Assembly (NCBI GenBank): GCA_934875675.1
Contig: CAKXIK010000009.1
Span: 1-64,000, forward strand
Length of the DNA: 64,000 nt
From: an uncultured bacterium
GTDB lineage: Bacteria; Bacillota; Clostridia; Oscillospirales; Acutalibacteraceae
Reading direction: 5' to 3'
Shown: piece after piece, positions 7,928-17,734 of the stretch
How the letters are laid out: the number at the start of each line of letters is the position of its first letter
How positions within the stretch are numbered: the stretch's first letter is position 1
The notes under the pieces: generated by a model
The model's database searches: none
The model's input: only the letters and a program-made list of their open reading frames with translations
What the model was told of the DNA's origin: nothing
Program-made: the position numbers and the translations under genes

Positions 7928-10372
7928 ATGGCAAGCGAACCGATTGACAGAGAGAGAGCAAAAATCTTTTTAGCCGCTTTACATCACTCCGATTTAACGT
8001 GGCAATTTCCATATGACCGCTATGACGAAATCCGCGAGGAACAAATTGATATTGTGCTCGGCTTTTTCGAGCGTCATCCGCAGTTTCAGTTTATCTTTGA
8101 CCAGGCATATGTGGTAAAAAATTATTTACAGCGCAATCCCGAGAAGTATTCCGTGCTCAAGGAACTGGTTGCCGCAGGCAAAATTGAACTGATTGGGTTA
8201 AATTGCATTCCCGATTTAAATTTGACCTCTGGAGAATCCTTTATCCGCAACAGTCTATCTGGGCAAGAATACTATCAGAAAAAATTTGATGTTTTCACGG
8301 ATACTGCAAGCCTGACCGATGCATTTGGAATGCCGGCTCAGGTTCCGCAGCTGCTCCGCAAACTCGGCTACCGGTACCTTTTGCCGGGGCGCATGCCAAA
8401 CGCAGACCCCTTGTTGGATCAGGAACAACCGTTCAACTGGCAGTCGCCAGATGGCTCTTCCATTCCCGTTGTTCCCCAGAACGCCGGAATTGATAAATCG
8501 AGCTATCTGTTCAACGTTCCGGTTGCGCTGAATCCTACGGAACGATTTACCCAGACGCTGGAGAATCTTTCCCACACCGTCGGCGACATTTTTGCACTCT
8601 ACTGCACCGAAGTGGAAAATCTGGACGAGCAGTTCTTCGGGTTGATGGAGGAAATCAACGCGAGGGACGAGGATGGAAAACGCGAAATTACCTTTGGTCG
8701 TTACGCCGATTACTGCGCTCGTGTGGATGTACCGAATCTGCCGGTTTTTTCAGGAGAATTTAACCCGACCTTTACCGGCTGCTACACCACCCGGATTCAA
8801 GTAAAACAAGCCATCCGAAAAGCCGAAAGCCTGATTTTTGCCGCAGAGCTCGGTGCTGCGCTGGCAGGAAACGAACCACTCGACAGCACAATTTGGGAAC
8901 AGCTGAACCTTGCCCAATTCCACGATGCCGCTTGCGGCTGTCATCACGATGCCCCGAATGTGCAGGTGATGGGCAAGCTCCGTCAGGTACACGCCGGTGC
9001 CAAAGCCACTATTAAGTCCGCAATGGAAAAGTTTTCCGACAACGGATTAACGGTTTTTTCCCCGAATCACTGCCCCTGGATGCAGCTAATTTCCGCACCG
9101 AAAAACGCTCTGCCAAAGGGGCTTGCCGTTCAGCAGGACGGTGAAGAATACCTGTTTGGTGATCAGCTGCCCAGTTACGGCGTAAAGCACTATTCCACTG
9201 AAAAGGTCACCACATCGGAATTAACTGTGCTGACCGCACCGCAGCACTATCAGCTCCGAACCGATTACTATGAAGCAGATTTCTCCACCCCATACCCGAA
9301 AATTCAATCCCTTCGGCAAAAAGCGCAGGTTTTCGGTCAGGAGCATTTCGGTGAAATTCTCTTCCGTCACGAAAACGGAACCATGTGGTCGGAACGGCTG
9401 ATGGAAATGCCGTTGGGTTCCGAATGGGAAAACGAAAAGGTTACCTGTGTGGAAGAGGGGCCACTGTTTATCAAGGTGGCAACACAGGGAAGCTGCCTGC
9501 CGGAACGCACCCCCCGCTCCGGCAACAACGGAAATTACTGGCACGGCTTTGAATCCCTTTCCTTTGAAAAAGAATATATCTTCCCACGCCATACACCGTA
9601 CTTTAAGCTGCGCGTCAAGCTGAATTTTACAGGCTGCAACACCAAGGTTTTCCTGAACCTTCCGGTTGAGCTGAATCCACACCACGCAACAGCTCTCTAT
9701 GATACGCCGTTTGCGGCAGCCAACAGAAAGCCCTATTTTGAGGTACCGTATCCTTACCGTGACACCGCTGCAGCTTTGAGCAGCAGCAGTGAATATGCAC
9801 ATGCTGCCGGAGACTGGCCCGCACTCAACTGGGTTGATTACAGCGACGAGACCGCCGGTCTTGCCGTGGCAAACACCGGAACACCGGGACACCAACTGGT
9901 GGGCAAAAACATCTACATCACCCTTTTGCGCAGCGGAACCGACCGCGCGGACGGCTCGATGTACCCGCAGCAAGGCTCTCTGGATAACGGAACGCATCTA
10001 TATGAATTTGCTTTTGCCGATCATGTTCCCGGGGATGAAAATTGCGCCGCACTGCTCGGGGAAATGCTCAACCGCAGACCGGTTGCCGCTGCGGGACAGA
10101 ATTGTTCTGCCCCGCAGGCTGCAAAATCCTTTGTTTCCTTTACCAATTCGCACATTGGGGTATCTGCAGTTTACCCGCAAAATGACGTGATTGTTGTGCG
10201 CGCTTATGAGATGTTCGGCAAAGCGGAGGAGACACAGCTGCTCTGTCCGGAGGTTTTTGTGCTCCACACCGCTGAAATGAACGGAACGCCTTTGGAAAAA
10301 TCAGATACCACACTGACATTTTCACCGTATGAGATCCGCACATTTGCGCTCGTTCCAGCTCCCGCAAAATAA
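7928..10372 (+). CDS. Alpha-mannosidase, glycoside hydrolase family 38
   Basis: An 814-residue cytoplasmic enzyme that removes alpha-mannose residues by a retaining, metal-dependent mechanism. The N-terminal catalytic domain begins with the metal motif HHSDLTW (His20, Asp22). The predicted nucleophile is the Asp near residue 131 in LTDAFGMPAQ. A further family motif is QFHDAACGCHHD near 325. The C-terminal half is the beta-sandwich region of GH38. I start at 7928 because AGGAGG lies seven bases upstream; an in-frame ATG at 7889 has no such site. No signal peptide is present, so it should act on imported oligosaccharides. The exact linkage is unknown. Confidence 0.88.
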   Translation: MASEPIDRERAKIFLAALHHSDLTWQFPYDRYDEIREEQIDIVLGFFERHPQFQFIFDQAYVVKNYLQRNPEKYSVLKELVAAGKIELIGLNCIPDLNLTSGESFIRNSLSGQEYYQKKFDVFTDTASLTDAFGMPAQVPQLLRKLGYRYLLPGRMPNADPLLDQEQPFNWQSPDGSSIPVVPQNAGIDKSSYLFNVPVALNPTERFTQTLENLSHTVGDIFALYCTEVENLDEQFFGLMEEINARDEDGKREITFGRYADYCARVDVPNLPVFSGEFNPTFTGCYTTRIQVKQAIRKAESLIFAAELGAALAGNEPLDSTIWEQLNLAQFHDAACGCHHDAPNVQVMGKLRQVHAGAKATIKSAMEKFSDNGLTVFSPNHCPWMQLISAPKNALPKGLAVQQDGEEYLFGDQLPSYGVKHYSTEKVTTSELTVLTAPQHYQLRTDYYEADFSTPYPKIQSLRQKAQVFGQEHFGEILFRHENGTMWSERLMEMPLGSEWENEKVTCVEEGPLFIKVATQGSCLPERTPRSGNNGNYWHGFESLSFEKEYIFPRHTPYFKLRVKLNFTGCNTKVFLNLPVELNPHHATALYDTPFAAANRKPYFEVPYPYRDTAAALSSSSEYAHAAGDWPALNWVDYSDETAGLAVANTGTPGHQLVGKNIYITLLRSGTDRADGSMYPQQGSLDNGTHLYEFAFADHVPGDENCAALLGEMLNRRPVAAAGQNCSAPQAAKSFVSFTNSHIGVSAVYPQNDVIVVRAYEMFGKAEETQLLCPEVFVLHTAEMNGTPLEKSDTTLTFSPYEIRTFALVPAPAK

Positions 10373-10434
10373 ACAAATCAAGTCTGGCAGTGCTGAATGA
10401 AATCAGCTCTACGATATAAAAGGAGGACACTAAA

Positions 10435-11694
10435 ATGAAAATCACAATTGTTGGCGCAGGCAGCTCCTATACGCCAGAGGTATTTGAAAAGCTGCAGGAA
10501 ATGGGAGACCGGCTTCCGGTTGAAACCATTACCCTGATGGACATTGATTCCGAGAGACTGGACATCGTATACGGCTTTTGCTGCCGTTACGCGGTGCATC
10601 TCGGCATGAACGTAAAGGTTGAGAAAACCACTCAGCTTTCCGAGGCTCTTCCCGGTGCGGATTTTGTCATCGTACAGATTCGTGTGGGTGGAAATCATGC
10701 AAGAATCAACGATGAAAAGATTCCGCTTTCGTTTGGTGTGGTCGGCCAGGAAACAACCGGCGCCGGTGGCTTTATGAAAGCGCTGCGCACCGTTCCCGTC
10801 ATGATTGAGCTGGGCAAAGCTGTTGAAAAATACTGCCCGGATGCATGGATTGTAAACTACACCAACCCAACCGGCATTGTGGCAGAAGCCGTTAATAAAT
10901 ACACCAATGCGAAAATTGCCGGTCTCTGTGCCGGCGGCATGAATCCCCGCAACTGGACTGCCATGGGACTGGACGTTGACCCCAGCCTGATTCGCTATGA
11001 CATGATTGGTCTGAATCATATGTGCTTTGGCTATAACATTCATATCGGTCAAAAGCCGCTGTCCGAAGAGCAGTTTAAAAAGGTTGCCGAATACCGCGGT
11101 CCGGAGGATGCCAAGCTTTGTGTCGAATTGGGATGCCTGCCCTCCCCATATCTGCAATATTACTATCACACCTCCAAGCGCGTAAAGGAGCTGCAGGAAA
11201 AAGAACTCAGCCGTGCGCAGGAAGTTCTGCTGGTTGAAAAGGAAGTCTATGCCGACTATTCCAACCCAGAATGCTGCACAAAACCGCAATCAATTTTAAA
11301 GCGCGGCGGCGGCGGATATTCTGAAATCGCCATCGGCTTTATTGATGCGGTCTGGAACAACCGTGATACCTGGATGGTTGTGAATGTGCCCAACAACGGA
11401 ACCGTTGAGTGGCTGCCGGACGACGCCGTAATTGAAACCGGCTGCATGGTCAATGCCTCCGGCATCAACGCGCTGAATATGGCACCCTCGCCAAAGGCTG
11501 TGCGCGGTTTGATCTGCGCAGTCAAGAATTACGAGCAGCTTGCAATCGAAGCGGCAGTAACCGGCAGCGTGGAAACCGCCGAGCTTGCCCTGTTGGCACA
11601 CCCGCTGGTCAAGGACTGGGAGCTGGTTGAAAAAATGCTGCCTAAGCTTTTAGAAGCAAATATGCAGTGGCTGCCAAATTTTCAAAAAAACTAA
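10435..11694 (+). CDS. Glycoside hydrolase family 4 (6-phospho-glucosidase-like)
   Basis: A 419-residue cytoplasmic enzyme of the NAD- and metal-dependent GH4 family, which cleaves glycosides by an oxidation-elimination route. The NAD-binding motif GAGSSYTPE is at residues 7-15. The family signatures GVVGQETTGAGG (101-112) and TNPTGIVAEA are clear. The metal-binding Cys165 (GLCAGG) and His195 (GLNHM) are both present. An AAAGGAGG site supports the ATG, 62 bases after the mannosidase. Most characterised relatives act on 6-phospho sugars, but members for unphosphorylated sugars exist; no PTS genes are nearby, so the substrate may be non-phosphorylated or phosphorylated after uptake. Confidence 0.88.
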   Translation: MKITIVGAGSSYTPEVFEKLQEMGDRLPVETITLMDIDSERLDIVYGFCCRYAVHLGMNVKVEKTTQLSEALPGADFVIVQIRVGGNHARINDEKIPLSFGVVGQETTGAGGFMKALRTVPVMIELGKAVEKYCPDAWIVNYTNPTGIVAEAVNKYTNAKIAGLCAGGMNPRNWTAMGLDVDPSLIRYDMIGLNHMCFGYNIHIGQKPLSEEQFKKVAEYRGPEDAKLCVELGCLPSPYLQYYYHTSKRVKELQEKELSRAQEVLLVEKEVYADYSNPECCTKPQSILKRGGGGYSEIAIGFIDAVWNNRDTWMVVNVPNNGTVEWLPDDAVIETGCMVNASGINALNMAPSPKAVRGLICAVKNYEQLAIEAAVTGSVETAELALLAHPLVKDWELVEKMLPKLLEANMQWLPNFQKN

Positions 11695-11795
11695 TGCCAC
11701 AGATCACGAAAGCCTCTCCGGCTTGAAGCACTGAAATTGCGGTAAGCCGAACGGACACAGAATTTTCAGCGCAGTTGAAAGGAATGAACCGATTT

Positions 11796-12827
11796 ATGAA
11801 ATATTTTGCGGCAGTGGATCAGGGAGGCAGTAAAACCGAAGCTCTGGTTTTTAATGATGCAGGAGAAATTTTGGCATTTGGAGACGACCGGAGTATTCGC
11901 AAGCCGGGCGAATCCTATGCAAAAATGCAGGGAGCTTGGATTGCGGCTGCCGTCACAGCGGCACTCAACAAGCTGAAACTGTCGCTTTCCGATCTGAGCG
12001 GGGTGTCCTGCGCACTCAACGGCGCAGACTGGGATGAGGACTATCCGCGCCTGCAGCAATTAGTTATGACGCATCTTCACCTTCCTGCCGATTCTGTACT
12101 GATTTTTAATGACTGCATCGGTGCAATGCGCGGCGGAGATTTGAGGCTGGACGGAAATGTGGCGGTTTTGTGCATGGGCACGGGGATGAACGCCGCAGTG
12201 CGTGCCGCTGACGGACGCGAGTACATCTATGGATACTACCTGAATGCACCCGATCAGGGCGGTGGTGCGCTGGGCACAAGGGCCTGGCAAAGCATGATTG
12301 ACGCGCACAACGGATTTATTCCTCCCACCCTGATTACCGATTTTGCGCTGAAACGGTATGGGATGTATGAAGAATGCTGTATTGACGGCAAACCAGATAT
12401 GGAAGGACTTTATAAAAAGTTTACCACCAACCAGATTTTTTTCCGCAATCATGATTTTTGTCCGATTCTGATGCAGGCGGCAAAGGCGGGCGATGCCGCT
12501 GCGCAAAACATTTTAGAGGAGTTTTGCTCCCGTGTTCTGCGCTACATCACAGCGGGGGCACAGCGTCTGGGAATTGAAAGGGAAGCCATCACCTTAATCT
12601 GCACCGGAAATGTGTTTAAGGGAGACGGTCAGCTTTTCTTTGAGCTGATTACACAGCAGCTTCTGAAAATTGCCCCTAATATTCAATGTATTCCGGCAAA
12701 GTACGAGCCCGTTGCAGGCACTGCTCTGCTGCTGCTCGACCATCTGAACGCAGGCTCTGATCAACCGCAGCAAATCTTCCGTAATTTTGACCTGGACGCG
12801 CGGCGGTTTGGGCTGATTCGCTCCTGA
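11796..12827 (+). CDS. BadF/BadG/BcrA/BcrD-type ATPase, GlcNAc kinase-like
   Basis: A 343-residue protein of the ASKHA fold. The phosphate-1 motif DQGGSKTEALV is at the N-terminus and a central CMGTGMNAAV loop forms the second phosphate site. Soluble proteins of this family in sugar clusters are usually N-acetylglucosamine or related sugar kinases, producing the 6-phosphate. That fits the NagB-like gene next door and the GH20 enzyme further on. I choose the ATG at 11796, 12 bases after GAAAGGA; a TTG at 11775 and an ATG at 11784 are in frame but poorly spaced. A kinase role is inferred, the substrate is not shown. Confidence 0.75.
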   Translation: MKYFAAVDQGGSKTEALVFNDAGEILAFGDDRSIRKPGESYAKMQGAWIAAAVTAALNKLKLSLSDLSGVSCALNGADWDEDYPRLQQLVMTHLHLPADSVLIFNDCIGAMRGGDLRLDGNVAVLCMGTGMNAAVRAADGREYIYGYYLNAPDQGGGALGTRAWQSMIDAHNGFIPPTLITDFALKRYGMYEECCIDGKPDMEGLYKKFTTNQIFFRNHDFCPILMQAAKAGDAAAQNILEEFCSRVLRYITAGAQRLGIEREAITLICTGNVFKGDGQLFFELITQQLLKIAPNIQCIPAKYEPVAGTALLLLDHLNAGSDQPQQIFRNFDLDARRFGLIRS

Positions 12828-12855
12828 GCCCCACAGAATTAAGAAAAAACAGATT

Positions 12856-12894
12856 GACCTTGCTCTAACGTTAACCGGAGCAAGGTCGTTTTTT
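12856..12894 (+). terminator. Terminator inside the mannosidase cluster
   Basis: GACCTTGCTC (12856-12865) pairs perfectly with GAGCAAGGTC (12878-12887), followed by GTTTTTT. It sits between the kinase-like gene and the NagB-like gene, only about 20 bases before the latter, so it may lower rather than abolish downstream expression. Confidence 0.8.
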
Positions 12895-12914
12895 CAGAAA
12901 GGATGATTCAAGGT

Positions 12915-13655
12915 ATGAATACACCCGACAATATTGAAATCTTCGACACTGAAGCCTTGGTAAATACGCAAATTGCAAATGAAATTGCACAGCTGCTGAG
13001 CAAAAAGCCGGATGCTCTGCTCTGCATTGCTGCCGGAAACACTTCGTTAGGTCTTTTTGACGAGCTGGCTGCACGCGAACAGCACGGCACTCTGAGTTTG
13101 AGCCAATGCTGGTTTGTTGCCATGGACGAATGGAAGGACATGAACGAAACGGTTCCAGGAAGCTGCAGTGACTTTTTGCGCAGACACTTTCTCAGCCGTG
13201 TATCCATTCAGGAAGACCGCATCCGGCTGGTAAACGGCAAGGCTGCTGATTTGCAGCATGAATGCGACGAGGTTCGCAATTTTATTGCGCAGCACGGCGC
13301 AATTGATTATCTGGTGCTGGGCTGCGGTATGAATGGTCATCTAGCCCTGAACGAGCCCGGCACGCCGTTTGATTCCGACGTTCACTGCTCGCAGCTGGAT
13401 GCGGTAACGATGCGCGTGGGGCAAAAATATTTTACCTCTGCGCATGAGCTGACCGGCGGTGTCACCATTGGACTGAAAAACGTATCCCAGGCGCGACGGG
13501 TCGTTCTTTCTGTGTGCGGTTCCCACAAAGCTGCCATCGTCGCTCGTCTGCTGGCAGAAAATCCATCTCCTCAGCTGCCCGCTACCATTGTCCGCACCCT
13601 GACGCAGGGCAACATTTACTGCGACCGCGACGCCGCATCTCTTTGTATAAAATAA
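12915..13655 (+). CDS. NagB-like glucosamine-6-phosphate deaminase/isomerase family protein
   Basis: A 246-residue cytoplasmic protein of the glucosamine-6-phosphate isomerase / 6-phosphogluconolactonase fold. It has the phosphate-binding loop AAGNTSLGLF, the active-site region AMDEWKD, and the family motif LGCGMNGHLALNEPG with catalytic His and Glu. The Asp before the His of E. coli NagB is Asn here, a change also seen in other Firmicutes homologues. It would turn an amino-sugar phosphate made by the upstream kinase into a fructose-6-phosphate-type product. The ATG at 12915 lies 11 bases after AGAAAGGA. A different hexosamine or gluconolactone substrate cannot be excluded. Confidence 0.75.
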   Translation: MNTPDNIEIFDTEALVNTQIANEIAQLLSKKPDALLCIAAGNTSLGLFDELAAREQHGTLSLSQCWFVAMDEWKDMNETVPGSCSDFLRRHFLSRVSIQEDRIRLVNGKAADLQHECDEVRNFIAQHGAIDYLVLGCGMNGHLALNEPGTPFDSDVHCSQLDAVTMRVGQKYFTSAHELTGGVTIGLKNVSQARRVVLSVCGSHKAAIVARLLAENPSPQLPATIVRTLTQGNIYCDRDAASLCIK

Positions 13656-13680
13656 TAAAGGTAAATTTTAAATTAAACTA

Positions 13681-13727
13681 ACGCAACGGTCTGAATTCTG
13701 TGTTTTGCAGGACTCAGACCGTTGCGT
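13681..13727 (+). terminator. Long hairpin after the NagB-like gene
   Basis: A perfect 14-bp stem (13681-13694 with 13714-13727) around a 19-base loop. The trailing sequence TGTATAAAATT is a weak T-tract. It closes the mannosidase-NagB cluster. Confidence 0.65.
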
Positions 13728-14078
13728 TGTATAAAATTAAGAAAAGTTTAGATTTGTGTGGTCCTTTGGAAATTTTTATCTACCACTTCAAGAGAAATGA
13801 GTATTAAATTTGCAATCCCATCACCCTTAATCCCTATAAGCATTGCTCAACCTTTGTGCTTCAGGTTTATTATTTCGGGTCTACCTGTTCCGTTAAGCTC
13901 GTGCAAAATCAATTGCATAATTTTTTGATTGTAAGTCCGAATGATTCTTTTCCTTCACAAATTATTCACATCGTAAATATATACATAAAATAATAAAATA
14001 CGAAATAGAAAAAATGATTTAATTTTGCTAAACTACAACTATAGAAGAATGATACTACTCACAATCAGAGGAGGATGC
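13728..14078. other. AT-rich gap before the second importer operon
   Basis: About 350 bases without a credible gene. It must carry the promoter of the operon starting at 14079, but I could not pick a convincing -35/-10 pair. No ACAATTAGCAC repeat is present. Confidence 0.5.
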
Positions 14079-15038
14079 ATGAACATGCAACAGCAAAATA
14101 AGGTGTTTGAGACCTCCCGTGCTCAACACAAACGGCTGGGAAAATCAAAAATTATACAGCAGTTGGAAATACAATCCATGATTTTACCCGCTGTTGTTTT
14201 TTTGTTTATTTTTAGTTACATTCCAATTTACGGAATACAAATTGCATTTAAGGATTTCAATTTGGCCTTAGGAATTACACAATCCCCTTGGGCAGGTTTA
14301 AAGTACTTTCAAGAGTTTTTAACTGATCCGGCCCTGGGGCGCGTATTGCGCAACACAATCTGTATGAATTTGTTATATCTGGTAATTGGATTCCCTGCAC
14401 CAATTATATTCGCATTAATGTTAATGGAGCTGCGCAATCCAGGATACAAAAAGGTTGTCCAGACGATTTCCTATTTACCGCATTTTTTGTCTTGGGTAAT
14501 TTTTGGCGGATTAATGATTGATATGCTGGCTCCCGATGGTGTTCTTAACACACTGCTTGTTTCCATTGGACTACTTAAGCAATCCGTAAATTTCATGGCA
14601 AAAGGTGAATACTTCTACTTCATTTACATTCTGATTGTTATTATTAAGAATATAGGTTTTGGCTCTATTTTATATGTGGCTGCCATCACCGGTGTTCCTC
14701 CAGAGTTATACGAGGCTGCCACCGTAGATGGCGCAAACCGTTTTCAGCGCATGTGGCATATCACCATCCCGTGTATTATCGGAACCATTTGCATTATGTT
14801 TATTTTTGATATCAGTAGCCTGCTTAACTCCGGAATTGAAGAAATTCTCGTTTTACAAAACAGCCTTAATCTTCCATACAGCGAAACAATTGATACATAC
14901 GTTTACAAAGTAGGCATTAAAAATATGCGTTTTTCCTACTCCTCTGCGGTTGCACTTTTTAAATCACTGATTTCGGTAATCCTGCTAATTGGTGCTAATA
15001 CACTTACAAAAAAGACAACCGAACAAGGATTGTTTTAA
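14079..15038 (+). CDS. Sugar ABC transporter permease, LplB type
   Basis: A 319-residue inner-membrane permease, first gene of a second importer operon. It shows the family segment YIPIYGIQIAFKDF after the first helix and the ATPase-docking loop ELYEAATVDGANRFQRMWHI. Six helices are expected. AGAGGAGG lies four bases before the ATG at 14079, which I take as the start. It is more AT-rich than the first importer and only distantly like it, so the two systems are probably not a recent duplication. Confidence 0.9.
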   Translation: MNMQQQNKVFETSRAQHKRLGKSKIIQQLEIQSMILPAVVFLFIFSYIPIYGIQIAFKDFNLALGITQSPWAGLKYFQEFLTDPALGRVLRNTICMNLLYLVIGFPAPIIFALMLMELRNPGYKKVVQTISYLPHFLSWVIFGGLMIDMLAPDGVLNTLLVSIGLLKQSVNFMAKGEYFYFIYILIVIIKNIGFGSILYVAAITGVPPELYEAATVDGANRFQRMWHITIPCIIGTICIMFIFDISSLLNSGIEEILVLQNSLNLPYSETIDTYVYKVGIKNMRFSYSSAVALFKSLISVILLIGANTLTKKTTEQGLF

Positions 15039-15051
15039 AGGAGGGATAAGA

Positions 15052-15948
15052 ATGGTTTCCAAAGGGTTTAAGAATCGCTATAACGTATTTGACTATGCAA
15101 ATATTGTGTTAATGGCATTGGTAATGATCATTATGCTCTACCCAATGTGGTATAGTGTTATTGGCTCTTTAAACGAAGGAAAGGACTTCATGCGCGGCGG
15201 GGTCTATTTTTGGCCGCGAAAATTCACCATTAAAAACTATCAGGCAATCTTTTTTAACAATGCAATTATTAATGCTTTTGGGGTAACTATTGCACGTTGT
15301 TTTATTGGTACTTTTTCCAGTCTGCTAATTACGTCCATGGCAAGTTATGCTTTGGTTAGTCCAATTTTAAAAGGGAAAAAGTTTTATATTCCTTACATCA
15401 TGTTTACCATGTATTTTGGCGGGGGGTTAATTCCTTATTTTATTTTAATTAAAGACCTTGGGCTGTATAATAACTTTTTGGTATACATTATTCCAGGTTT
15501 GTTTTCTGTTTGGAATACGATTATTATTCAATCCTTCTTTCGCGATTTACCGTCATCCGTTTTTGAATCTGCCAGAATTGATGGTGCAGGGGAATACAGA
15601 ATCTTCTTTCAGATTGCACTGCCGCTTTCTAAGCCGGTGTTGGCTGCAATTGTACTGTTTTCCTTTGTAGGTTCATGGAACAGCTACTTCGATTCCATGA
15701 TGTATACCAGCTCGCCACAATTACAGACTATCCAGCTTTTCCTGATGAAGCTGATTACGGACCCTGCCTCTGCAAAAGCAATGGGCAGAGCCGCCGCACA
15801 AAGTATGCCGAGTCAGGCAAGACAGATTACTCCGCAAACACTTAAGTTGGCAGCAATGACTATTACTGCTTTACCCATTATCACAATTTATCCGTTTTTG
15901 CAGCGTTACTTTGTTAAGGGCGTTATGGTTGGTTCTATTAAAGGCTGA
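15052..15948 (+). CDS. Sugar ABC transporter permease, LplC/YtcP type
   Basis: A 298-residue inner-membrane permease, 13 bases after the LplB-type gene. The EAA loop reads VFESARIDGAGEYRIFFQIA and the C-terminus has the family tail FVKGVMVGSIKG. AAAGGAGGG sits seven bases before the ATG at 15052. It pairs with the upstream permease to form the channel. A polar insert rich in Ala, Met and Gln (near residues 240-265) precedes the last helix, as in other YtcP-like proteins. Confidence 0.9.
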   Translation: MVSKGFKNRYNVFDYANIVLMALVMIIMLYPMWYSVIGSLNEGKDFMRGGVYFWPRKFTIKNYQAIFFNNAIINAFGVTIARCFIGTFSSLLITSMASYALVSPILKGKKFYIPYIMFTMYFGGGLIPYFILIKDLGLYNNFLVYIIPGLFSVWNTIIIQSFFRDLPSSVFESARIDGAGEYRIFFQIALPLSKPVLAAIVLFSFVGSWNSYFDSMMYTSSPQLQTIQLFLMKLITDPASAKAMGRAAAQSMPSQARQITPQTLKLAAMTITALPIITIYPFLQRYFVKGVMVGSIKG

Positions 15949-15984
15949 CCATTCTTTTATAATAATCTTAGGGAGGAAAAGAGC

Positions 15985-17664
15985 ATGAAAAAAGAAAAAA
16001 CCCTGGTAAAACTCTTATCTTGTGCACTGCTTGCTGGCGTTCTGCTGGCAGGATGCACCAACGGCAACGCTCCGGCATCTTCCGAAACGGCTTCGGTAAC
16101 TTCACAGCAATCCACTGCATCCATTAGCGCCGATACCCCTTCTTGGAAATTGGATACCAGCCCCCTTACAATTCGTTGGTTTGTGGCCTATGACTGGTAC
16201 AGTAAAGTCTTTTCGCCGGATAAAAATGAGGCCGACAAAAAAATGCTGGAGGAAACGGGAATCACTCTCGAAATTGAAACCGGCGATACCGAAAAGCTTA
16301 ATGTGTTAATCAGCACCAACTCTTTGCCTGATGTTGTAACCTTTGATGCAGTTGCTTCCCAACGTTTGCAGTTAGAAAATAACGGGCGTGTTGAACCGTT
16401 GGAGCCACTGATTAAGCAATACGCTCCCGATATCAATGTTCCCCAATCCATGTTGGACTGGTATCGCAATAAGGATGGTAATTCTTACTGTATTGCAAGC
16501 TACTTTTTCGCTCCGGAACACTGCAACGATGAATATGGCGGATATTATGATATTCATAACATTAATTTGGCCCGTGCGGACATTTTAAAGCAGATTGGCA
16601 TGACAAAAGAAGATATGCAAACCAAAGAAGGCTTTCTTAACGCTTGTCGTGCTGTAAAAAATCAAAACATTCAATACGATGGTAAACCCGTAATTCCTTA
16701 TATGGCAGATGTCTATATGGCTTTAACCGATATTTCACAACAATTCGGCATCTCTCCGGAGGATAAAAACGGAAATCTAACTGACACCTACGCACAGCCG
16801 GAGTATAAAGAAGCCATGCGTTTCCTTAACACAATGTATAACGAAGGCCTGATGACCGATGAATCCTTTACCTTCAGCAACGAACAACGAGACGAAAAAG
16901 TCGCCTCCGGTTTGGTGTTTAGCGGAACTGATCACACGGTTATCGGTCAAGAAGCACGGCGCAGCCTGTTTGCCGCCGATCCCAATGCACTGTTTGAAAC
17001 GTGCGGTCTTATGGACTCTATAAGCGACAAACCACACTATGTGCCCGGAATTAATACTGCTGGCTGGACGGGCACCTTAATTAATAAAACTGCGGAACAT
17101 AAAGATCGTATCATCCGCTTGTTCTCGTATCTGACCTCTGAGGAAATTACTCTTGATACAGAGTATGGCACCGGGTGTTATGATATTGTAGATGGTCATG
17201 TTGTAATTAAGACAGATAAACAGCAGGAGTTTACCGATACACCCGATATTGCATATGCAAAATATAAGAGTGACTTCGGATATTTCCAGGATTGGACTAT
17301 TATTCAAAAATACATGCCGACCAGCTTTTCCAATGCATTGGAAGAAGACATGGCCACTTTCAGTAAAAATAACCTTCCTTCTGTTTATGACGGCCGTTAT
17401 TACACCGGTCTGCCGCTTGATCCCGAGTCCGAGGCTGCCAAAACCTCTGTCAAGATTGGTCAGTATACGGAAGAAATGATTCCAACCGTTATTATGGCTC
17501 CGCAGGATCAGTTCGAGGCAAAATACGAAGAAATGATTAAACAGTGCAAAGCCCTTGGTCAGGATAGCGTCAATGAAGTATACAACCAACTTTTCCAAGA
17601 TCGCAAACAATTGCTTAATATGAAATATGCCTATCCAGAGGATGCATTGGCCGATCCGTCATAA
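15985..17664 (+). CDS. Sugar ABC transporter substrate-binding lipoprotein
   Basis: A 559-residue secreted lipoprotein, 36 bases after the permease gene, with a strong GGGAGG ribosome-binding site. The signal peptide ends in the lipobox LLAGC (Cys24) and is followed by a Ser/Thr-rich spacer. The mature part has the size and layout of the large LplA-type oligosaccharide-binding proteins that work with LplB/LplC permeases. It should bind a glycan fragment outside the cell. It is last in its operon, with a terminator right behind it. Confidence 0.88.
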   Translation: MKKEKTLVKLLSCALLAGVLLAGCTNGNAPASSETASVTSQQSTASISADTPSWKLDTSPLTIRWFVAYDWYSKVFSPDKNEADKKMLEETGITLEIETGDTEKLNVLISTNSLPDVVTFDAVASQRLQLENNGRVEPLEPLIKQYAPDINVPQSMLDWYRNKDGNSYCIASYFFAPEHCNDEYGGYYDIHNINLARADILKQIGMTKEDMQTKEGFLNACRAVKNQNIQYDGKPVIPYMADVYMALTDISQQFGISPEDKNGNLTDTYAQPEYKEAMRFLNTMYNEGLMTDESFTFSNEQRDEKVASGLVFSGTDHTVIGQEARRSLFAADPNALFETCGLMDSISDKPHYVPGINTAGWTGTLINKTAEHKDRIIRLFSYLTSEEITLDTEYGTGCYDIVDGHVVIKTDKQQEFTDTPDIAYAKYKSDFGYFQDWTIIQKYMPTSFSNALEEDMATFSKNNLPSVYDGRYYTGLPLDPESEAAKTSVKIGQYTEEMIPTVIMAPQDQFEAKYEEMIKQCKALGQDSVNEVYNQLFQDRKQLLNMKYAYPEDALADPS

Positions 17665-17678
17665 TTATCATGCAAAGA

Positions 17679-17717
17679 ATGCAGTGTCTGCGCACAGGCG
17701 TAGGCACTGCATTTTTT
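17679..17717. terminator. Terminator between convergent genes
   Basis: GCAGTG..CTGCGC pairs with GCGTAG..CACTGC (17681-17710), followed by ATTTTTT on the plus strand. The minus strand also has T-rich sequence after the stem, so it may serve the convergent kinase gene too. Confidence 0.75.
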
Positions 17718-17734
17718 CAACTACATTCATTTTC

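Noticed and set aside
13300..13365. Loss of the catalytic Asp in the NagB-like protein (Asn in GMNGHLALNEP)
   Set aside because: The same substitution occurs in other Firmicutes NagB-type proteins to my knowledge, and the His and Glu are kept, so it is not evidence of inactivity.
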